This document shows positions 57,201-60,000 of a stretch of DNA of 60,000 bases, piece after piece. Where the stretch lies: contig NC_064046.1 in the NCBI RefSeq assembly GCF_932526225.1, positions 560,001 to 620,000 on the forward strand, given 5' to 3'. The notes under the pieces were generated by a model. It had not been told where the DNA came from, did no database searches, and worked only from the letters and a program-made list of their open reading frames with translations. Origin of the DNA: Nematostella vectensis (Eukaryota; Cnidaria; Anthozoa; Actiniaria; Edwardsiidae). The stretch's first letter is position 1; each line of letters starts with the position of its first letter. A program made the position numbers and the translations under genes.

Positions 57201-59483
57201 GCTGTTTCCCGTAACCTGTTGACCGTGAATTCACGCCAAATCTTTGACTATTCTAGCGTTTTATTTTCAGGCAAGAACTCGAGCTTGTCGGGCGTAATCT
57301 CGCGACGGGTTTTAAGATATCGCCTTCAAATTGTCGGGATTTGATAGATAATTATGCCATGTCATAAAGTTTGTGAGGAATTTTCGATTTTCGACTAAAG
57401 ATCGCTTTTATAGCACTTTTCTTGTCCAAATTTCGCCAGAAACGAGAGTTCCAACTTTGATTCGTGATATTTTGTTGACAGTGTCAAATAACAAAAAGTC
57501 CTCACACACTTTGGTAGATCATCTATCTGTCATTGAGATGCAATAACGTGCAAGTGCATGCGCAATAACGCGAAGGTGCATTACGCTCTAGAGTAAACTC
57601 CGTACTTTTAGTTTGAGGGCTCAAAACTTTTAGCTATTGCAAAAATAAAACTTGCATGATATAATTCAATCTTTTATCTTTTATTTGATATATAGTTTGT
57701 ACATGTAGTGAAAATTACGGCACGACAATATTTTTTTTTTCGCGGACACGTCGTTTACGAAAGGCTGCATCCGTCCTGCTGGAGAGCGACGAAATATAAA
57801 TTCGTATTTTGATATCACTTTCGTCGATATAGATGCAAGAATACTATTGTCGCCGAAAATTTTTATAAATGTTTTGAGTTCTACTGGCGTAAAAATCTTA
57901 CCACCATAGCAATACATCATAGGTAGGTAGCTAAACAAGATTATGCTTGTCGGGCGAGATCACTTATTTGATTTGCCTTTGTTTTATACAGACTTCCTGG
58001 ACAACCGCGTGTCTAGAAGTCAATGGTACTCTCACCATCGACGTAAGCGTTGACGGCAGTAATCCGCAGTTTCAGTATTTGTTCAACGATAGCTCCTTCA
58101 ATACCACAGGCCTCCAGGTGACAAGGGTCTTCTCCACTTTTGGCCTTCACTCTTTTAACATTATCGTTCGCAACAACGTGAGTACCGTGAATACGACCGT
58201 TTACGTTATAGTGTGCAAGCCAGTACTTCTGATGAACACCTCGGAGGTCGTGAGCGCCCCTACCAATCACACCACCCCTGTCGTTTTCAATATGACCTTT
58301 GACATCGGCTCTGACTTCTCTTGTGCGTTTGACTTTGGAGACGGTACAGATTTAACTCATCATTGTTTCAACTATGTGTACTTCGAAGACAACTTGAGCA
58401 CTGATGTGACGCCGTTTAAGAATCTCAAAGTTTCAGTGAACCATACGTATACCTACGAGGGTCATTACATAGTCCAGATGAACTGTTCCAATAGACTTAG
58501 CTTTACTACGGCTTCCACGGTCGCGATCGTCGAGAAGCCAATCACGGACTTTTCCTTGCCGAAGCTCTCGCCGCAGATTTACGCAGGGACAATCAACCTG
58601 ATCTGGGTCATGACCGCTGGCTCGAACGTCACCTTTGATGTAAAATTGGCAAATATACATATTCATACAATAAAGCTGACCGACACAGGTGGTTTATTTG
58701 GACTGCTGGAAAGGACACATTACTTTGAAGTAGGCTTGTATGTTGTTTCTGTGAATGGGTCCAACCTTGTTTCAGCGTGTTCTGGGGAGTACGTCTTGAC
58801 AATTCAAAAAGATGTCACAGAGCTTGACTTTCAAGTTACTGCTAAGGATAGTTATATTGGCCCTGATGTCCAAGGATTTGGGCCCTCTAAAAATATATTT
58901 CCCGTAGAGTACCCAATTAATATCACAGTGACTCCCAACCGTGGTACAAATTTGACGTATAACTTTACTCTTGGGTATGGTCCGGATCAGAGTCTCCAGG
59001 AACCCACCTTTGTCATCCAGTATCCGGCACCGTTGGCAGCCCCCTGGTACGAGACGTATACCATATATGTCACTGCCTACAACCTTGTGAGCAACGTGAC
59101 AAAAGCCTACACCGCTATCGTTCACAAGACTGTGAAGAATCTAGTACTCACCAACGATGGCCCCACGAAACAGAATTTAACGATGACGTTTACCTTGACA
59201 ATTGGAGATTTCGGCACGGACACCTGCTTCGTGTTTGACATGAAAGATGGCAAAAGTTTCCACGTCTTTGGTTCAACCCGTTGCGAATCTCTCGACCTAC
59301 CAAGACCTAAGGTCTTCACCGAGATCGGAGTGGTTCCTACCATCACGTTCACTTACGTCTACTACATTATCGACGAGTATTTTGTGACCCTGAATGCCAC
59401 GAATGCAGTGAGTGCAGAGACTGTGGAAGTACAGGCTGTCTGCGTGAAGCTCGTCTGCTTGTATCCTAACATCACGATGAGAG
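42206..59483 (+). CDS. PKD-repeat protein, polycystin-1-like; 5' part, runs off window
   Basis: An extracellular multi-domain protein built of PKD-like Ig folds with dense N-glycosylation sequons. Exons: 42206-42229, 43088-43118, 43434-43507, 43867-43965, 44282-44398, 45370-45601, 46213-46300, 47955-48209, 48455-48631, 56054-56190, 56870-57024, 57992-59483. All phases agree, giving 960 codons plus one base. Residues 1-19 form a signal peptide (MGICPLTKVVLLFGAILAG). PKD signatures follow: FDFGDT (about residue 61) with HQYGTSGIYTITLSV, YSCNFGDG, ITFDCGDG with PGVYPINMFASN, and FDFGDG with HTYTYEGHYIVQMNCSN in exon 12. Polycystin-1 and related sperm-receptor/REJ proteins carry such arrays ahead of a GAIN/membrane region; that part would lie right of the window, so the polycystin assignment is inference. 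Intron 9 is expanded by an antisense gypsy element. A 41-bp array starts across the exon 12 donor. Confidence 0.85.
42805..43007 (+). mobile_element. MITE C (CAGGCC family), 203 bp, in PKD gene intron 1
   Basis: Starts CAGGCCCGTAGCCAGG, ends AGCTGGCCTG; exact 5-bp target duplication GTCAT (42800-42804, 43008-43012). It shares ends with MITEs A and B but has a different core, which is shared with 39865-39985. Confidence 0.85.
43088..43118 (+). CDS. PKD gene exon 2, signal-peptide core microexon
   Basis: A 31-nt exon encoding VVLLFGAILA plus one base. The acceptor is CATTTTAAG; the donor is CAG/GTAAAT, phase 1. It supplies the hydrophobic core of the signal peptide begun in exon 1 and joins exon 3 as G-PICTATSS. 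Confidence 0.65.
43220..43351. mobile_element. 132-bp MITE with 8-bp target duplication in PKD gene intron 2
   Basis: Inverted ends TAGCCTGCGAACCGGCTCTC and the complement of GAGAGCCGGCTAGCAGGCT. AATCAATT flanks both sides (43212-43219, 43352-43359). An 8-bp duplication is typical of the hAT superfamily. Confidence 0.75.
43434..43507 (+). CDS. PKD gene exon 3
   Basis: Encodes PICTATSSTLSFNITSAYLR then VDQK (residues 19-43). The acceptor is AATTCCCCAG; the donor AAG/GTGATC is weak, phase 0. Contains one NIT sequon and leads into the first PKD domain. Confidence 0.7.
43555..43760. mobile_element. Diverged MITE in PKD gene intron 3
   Basis: Ends with GCAAATGGCGAATGGTAGTT and CTGCCGTTTGCCATTTGC, an inverted pair related to the element at 33751-33990. 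The body is unrelated or too diverged to align. Confidence 0.55.
43867..43965 (+). CDS. PKD gene exon 4, first half of PKD domain 1
   Basis: 33 codons beginning VNMTVNEHTGITVTG and containing YTFDFGDT, the strand C region of a PKD fold. The acceptor is TTGATAG; the donor is ACA/GTGAGT, phase 0. Confidence 0.85.
44282..44398 (+). CDS. PKD gene exon 5, second half of PKD domain 1
   Basis: 39 codons with THQYGTSGIYTITLSVTGN, the H-x-Y-x-x-x-G-x-Y-x-V motif of the PKD F-G strands, ending RHALTNM. The acceptor is CCGTTTGCAG; the donor is ATG/GTGGGT, phase 0. Confidence 0.88.
45370..45601 (+). CDS. PKD gene exon 6
   Basis: 77 codons plus one base, SISLNSTLCIVGSTVGFVPT through LLRCAANIT. Contains an EPGVFKLAVFADNIV strand pair typical of PKD repeats. 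The acceptor CCTCCGCAG was preferred over CTATCAG at 45377 because it keeps phase 0. The donor is ACTG/GTAAGT, phase 1. Confidence 0.85.
45637..46018. repeat. 107-bp tandem repeat in PKD gene intron 6, about 3.6 copies
   Basis: The marker GTCGATCGAC recurs at 45711, 45818 and 45925. Units contain GACAAGCCCGCATGTAAGCA. The first unit is diverged and starts ~35 nt after the exon 6 donor; the exon itself is not part of the unit. Confidence 0.93.
46213..46300 (+). CDS. PKD gene exon 7
   Basis: Encodes AVDASFSLSRDVISNGSAVT and ITAILGSPY. The acceptor is TAACCTACAG; the donor TT/GTAAGT, phase 2, joins exon 8. Confidence 0.82.
46395..47303. mobile_element. 909-bp inverted-repeat element in PKD gene intron 7 (outer)
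   Basis: Ends TAGGGACTTTAAGATGCGAC and the complement of CGTATCTTAAAGTCCCTA. Subterminal repeats of CGACAACGG/CCGTACTCG type. It hosts a second element at 46669-47227. No target duplication identified. Confidence 0.75.
46669..47227. mobile_element. 559-bp nested inverted-repeat element with 6-bp target duplication
   Basis: Ends GAGGGGGACGTTGGGG and its inverse; exact TTTCAC duplication at 46663-46668 and 47228-47233. The interior has many GCGGTATTGCGG-like short repeats near both ends. No open frame. Confidence 0.85.
47955..48209 (+). CDS. PKD gene exon 8
   Basis: 85 codons, from RTLTIDGSSKLMTT to FVVNASVQGPMAT. The acceptor is CTTACGCAG; the donor AC/GTGAGT keeps phase 2 and joins exon 9 to give MATYSCNFGDG. 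Confidence 0.87.
48280..48365. repeat. GATGAC/GATGAT microsatellite in PKD gene intron 8
   Basis: Imperfect trinucleotide tract about 90 nt upstream of the exon 9 acceptor. Confidence 0.85.
48455..48631 (+). CDS. PKD gene exon 9, PKD domain
   Basis: Encodes YSCNFGDGSPIKNSTNGFFE, then HVFSSEEEICISCNATNPIG and CVNVIERVEGF. It has both PKD hallmarks: N-F-G-D-G, and the paired strands before a trailing N-P-I-G. The acceptor is CTACTCTAG; the donor is AA/GTAAGT, phase 2. The next intron holds the gypsy element. Confidence 0.9.
48765..48997 (-). repeat. 3' LTR of gypsy element (233 bp)
   Basis: Direct repeat of 54798-55030, bounded by host GTAA on its left and the polypurine tract on its right. 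Confidence 0.97.
49001..49008 (-). promoter_or_regulatory. Polypurine tract of gypsy element
   Basis: The element strand reads AGGGGGGA followed by CCG and then the 3' LTR. This is the expected place for the plus-strand primer, though the tract is short and three bases from the LTR. Confidence 0.6.
49085..50808 (-). pseudogene. pol: gypsy pol: integrase (frameshifted)
   Basis: The N-terminal zinc domain (HDDVGHLGRDRT ... CQRC) is in the same register as RT. The catalytic core (VVTDSFTKFAW, LHSDQGRDFES, TERFNRTLLDML, giving D, D and E) and the C-terminal domain (QPGDRVLVRNLS) lie in a different register, 49085-50362. One frameshift therefore sits at roughly 50362-50390, within a G-rich stretch of the element strand just before the core's first aspartate. 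A long acidic/proline-rich C-terminal tail follows the core. Integrase inserts the cDNA into the host genome. Confidence 0.9.
50887..53508 (-). pseudogene. pol: gypsy pol: protease, reverse transcriptase, RNase H (interrupted by stops)
   Basis: One continuous register from the gag overlap. An aspartic protease (LALLDTGSQISS) comes first, then an RT with CTLDLQSGYLQV, MPFGLTNAPATFQ and the catalytic YMDD, then an RNase H (FILHIDASGSGLGAALYQ, AYRREFLALKWA, VLTDSNPLTYL). In-frame stops break it: TAA at 52297-52299, between protease and RT, TAA at 51001-51003, after RNase H, and TAG at 50887-50889. All sequence around the stops stays in one register, so these are point lesions rather than rearrangements. 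The product would come from -1 frameshifting out of gag. Confidence 0.9.
53391..53448 (-). promoter_or_regulatory. Programmed -1 ribosomal frameshift signal between gag and pol
   Basis: The slippery heptamer GGGAAAC (53442-53448) is in the exact 0-frame X-XXY-YYZ register of gag. After a 7-nt spacer comes an 8-bp perfect stem (53427-53434 with 53407-53414) with a 12-nt loop. GGGGC in the loop can pair with GCCCC at 53391-53395, giving an H-type pseudoknot. Slipping by -1 enters the protease frame and bypasses the gag stop 40 nt downstream. The heptamer type and spacing are as known for retroviral frameshift sites. The pairing was done by eye. Confidence 0.8.
53403..54761 (-). CDS. gag: gypsy gag polyprotein
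   Basis: An intact 452-residue frame whose ATG lies 13 nt inside the primer site. A capsid-like helical region (about residues 100-260) is followed by a Q/P/Y-rich linker and one CCHC zinc knuckle, CYRCGEPGHIQRNC, near the C-terminus (about residues 418-431). Gag packages element RNA into virus-like particles. The stop codon lies just after a frameshift signal at 53391-53448, and the frame overlaps pol by 106 nt in the -1 register. No damage is visible in gag. Confidence 0.93.
   Translation of the reverse strand: MEITEEEKMKIERDRVVSLLGADTEEITIESLVEKYTAKYNCGLELWKGEFVKIEAFLAHSCKAKVTGSKVIIIKEEPKTVAPTTTMQYFSKPQFSQFFGFVQTDKGVSYRVWRYEVESARKEAIYSNELIAEQIRKSLQGEAKNKIVGFGPEATLDSILDSLDQFYGDNGSVHGDELISQAYKFKQGEHEEVSAFASRLDTQLRKAKEQGAELLKDDDALSKHLSLIFWEGLLFGIRDKARHKKDQCKSFSELIEAARYGEREYRVSHPTHTSASCKQAQTSAAKNQAPAWLPEIVAAVTREVRDIMKPQGSHFEQSQPKVTSGMKSQVYQTTPPNYSWNPPPATFYPQPQGAQGYHLGQPHPYQYQQSYQYWPSQHSSQMFSPQGSALPRTRTLGGSSPQSPVPESPQVPREYLPACYRCGEPGHIQRNCTNIPYSGNRKVPLWRGNQRQ
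54775..54794 (-). promoter_or_regulatory. Primer binding site for tRNA-Lys
   Basis: Three bases inside the 5' LTR, the element strand reads TGGCGCCCAACGTGGGGC. From memory of the family this is the complement of the last 18 nt of animal tRNA-Lys (the CUU isoacceptor), including CCA. Two more bases also match, 20 in all. This is the minus-strand priming site for reverse transcription. Confidence 0.9.
54798..55030 (-). repeat. 5' LTR of gypsy element (233 bp)
   Basis: Near-identical to 48765-48997, with only a GTGCTG/GCGTTG difference (two bases) seen in the whole LTR. On the element's strand it begins TGTCAGAGCG and ends CCCTGTTACA. Confidence 0.97.
55298..55877. repeat. 52-bp minisatellite, about 11 copies, in PKD gene intron 9
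   Basis: The unit contains CAATCCTACATTATTCTACC and TTATATATGCACTAGAG; GACAATCC recurs at 55352, 55404 and onward every 52 bp. Two variants (GAGGG/GAGAG) alternate irregularly. It lies 270 bp right of the gypsy element. Confidence 0.95.
56054..56190 (+). CDS. PKD gene exon 10, PKD domain first half
   Basis: Encodes LIEKIKPITLGSPAEITAEI and FNGTNVNITFDCGDGPTSIH. The acceptor is TTGTTTCAG; the donor AGGG/GTAGGC gives phase 1 into exon 11. It lies 1,023 bp right of the gypsy element. Confidence 0.9.
56216..56725. repeat. 24-bp pyrimidine-rich minisatellite in PKD gene intron 10
   Basis: The unit CTGTCCATCTCCTTGTCTCC plus CTCT, about 21 copies. Since 24 is a multiple of three and the unit lacks stops in most frames, it leaves long open frames on both strands that are not genes. 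It lies 145 nt before the exon 11 acceptor. Confidence 0.95.
56870..57024 (+). CDS. PKD gene exon 11, PKD domain second half
   Basis: Encodes GNMLDITVALLAFNYTRPGV and YPINMFASNDVSSMSRLTYA, ending NLRYN. Completes the domain begun in exon 10. The acceptor follows a long T run (TTTTTTCAG); the donor is AAT/GTAGGT, phase 0. Confidence 0.9.
57992..59483 (+). CDS. PKD gene exon 12, large exon with about five PKD-like repeats
   Basis: A 1,492-nt exon (residues 464-960) starting TSWTTACLEVNGTLTIDVS. About five Ig/PKD-like repeats of ~90-100 residues can be seen, marked by VNGTLTIDVSVDG, FDFGDGTDLTHHC with HTYTYEGHYIVQMNCSN, TAGSNVTFDVKL with VGLYVVSVNGSN, NRGTNLTYNFTLG with YTIYVTAYNLVSN, and FVFDMKDG with DEYFVTLNATNAVS. 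Some repeats lack the GDG turn. Sequons are frequent. The acceptor is TTTTATACAG; the donor is AGAG/GTGGGT at 59484, phase 1. Reading on past this donor meets TGA within the next repeat unit, so this donor is the one that keeps the protein open. Confidence 0.9.
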
Positions 59484-60000
59484 GTGGGTACTTGTCTGTT
59501 TGTATCCTAACATCACTATGAGAGGTGGGTACTTATCTGTTTGTATCCCAACATCACGATGAGAGGTGGGTACTTATCTGTTTGTATCCCAACATCACGA
59601 TGAGAGGTGGGTACTTTCTGCTTGTATCCTAACGTCACGATGAGAGGTGGGTACTTTCTGCTTGTATCCTAACGTCACGATGAGAGGTGGGTACTTATCT
59701 GTTTGTATCCTAACATCACGATGAGAGGTGGGTACTTGTCTGTTTGTATCCTAACATCACGATGAGAGGTGGGTACTTATCTGTTTGTATCCCAACATCA
59801 CGATGAGAGGTGGGTACTTATCTGTTTGTATCCCAACATCACGATGAGAGGTGGGTACTTATCTGCTTGTATCCTTACATCACGATGAGAGGTGGGTACT
59901 TGTCTGTTTGTATCCTAACATCACGATGAGAGGTGGGTACTTATCTGTTTGTATCCCAACATCACGATGAGAGGTGGGTACTTATCTGTTTGTATCCCAA
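59457..60000. repeat. 41-bp minisatellite spanning PKD exon 12 donor, at least 13 copies
   Basis: GTATCC recurs at 59461, 59502, 59543 and every 41 bp to the window edge. The first unit is the real exon end: 23-27 exon bases, donor AGAG/GTGGGT and ~14 intron bases. Every later unit carries the same GTGGGTAC donor. The array continues beyond the window. Confidence 0.96.

Noticed and set aside
58013-59352. Minus-strand frames of 76-117 codons under exon 12
   Set aside because: Antisense shadows of the PKD exon.

Overview
The window reads as animal (metazoan) nuclear DNA: two intron-rich genes with GT-AG introns, many minisatellites, MITE-like DNA transposons, tRNA-derived SINE-like sequences and a Ty3/gypsy LTR retrotransposon. 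Protein content and intron density fit a cnidarian, perhaps an anthozoan such as a sea anemone. That placement is inference; no taxon-specific marker is present.

Layout. 1-12.3 kb has no recognisable gene. It holds a 17-bp minisatellite, a tandem duplication of a ~1.84-kb block with a tRNA-like sequence in each copy, and two terminal-inverted-repeat elements. 12.4-19.1 kb (minus strand) is a complete nine-exon SLC6 transporter gene, about 750 residues, closest by motif to the SLC6A18/19/20 neutral amino acid group. All eight splice junctions and phases could be placed. 19.47-20.30 kb is a 44-bp minisatellite upstream of it. 20.3-42.2 kb is gene-poor: a 16-bp minisatellite, several inverted-repeat elements, a pair of 330-bp direct repeats that may be a miniature LTR element, the 3' tail of a possible non-LTR element, and a ~400-bp pentanucleotide microsatellite. 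42.2-60 kb (plus strand) is the 5' part of a large gene for a secreted or membrane protein with many PKD (polycystic kidney disease)-like Ig folds, probably polycystin-1-like. Twelve in-phase exons were placed, including two tiny exons that encode a signal peptide; the gene runs off the right edge.

A 6,266-bp Ty3/gypsy element sits antisense in intron 9 of the PKD gene. It has 233-bp LTRs (2 differences), a GTAA target duplication, a tRNA-Lys primer site, gag, and a pol broken by three in-frame stops and one frameshift. Its gag/pol overlap carries a canonical -1 frameshift heptamer followed by a potential pseudoknot.

The pattern I find most unusual is that minisatellites in both genes have units straddling an exon-intron border, so a splice site is copied many times: a 57-bp unit at the SLC6 exon 3 donor, an 82-bp unit at the exon 6 acceptor, a partial copy at the exon 5 donor, and a 41-bp unit at the PKD exon 12 donor. 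In the three cases I translated or counted, use of a duplicated site would break the reading frame. A second notable pattern is a MITE family with CAGGCC ends and exact 5-bp target duplications. Two inverted copies flank SLC6 exons 2-4.
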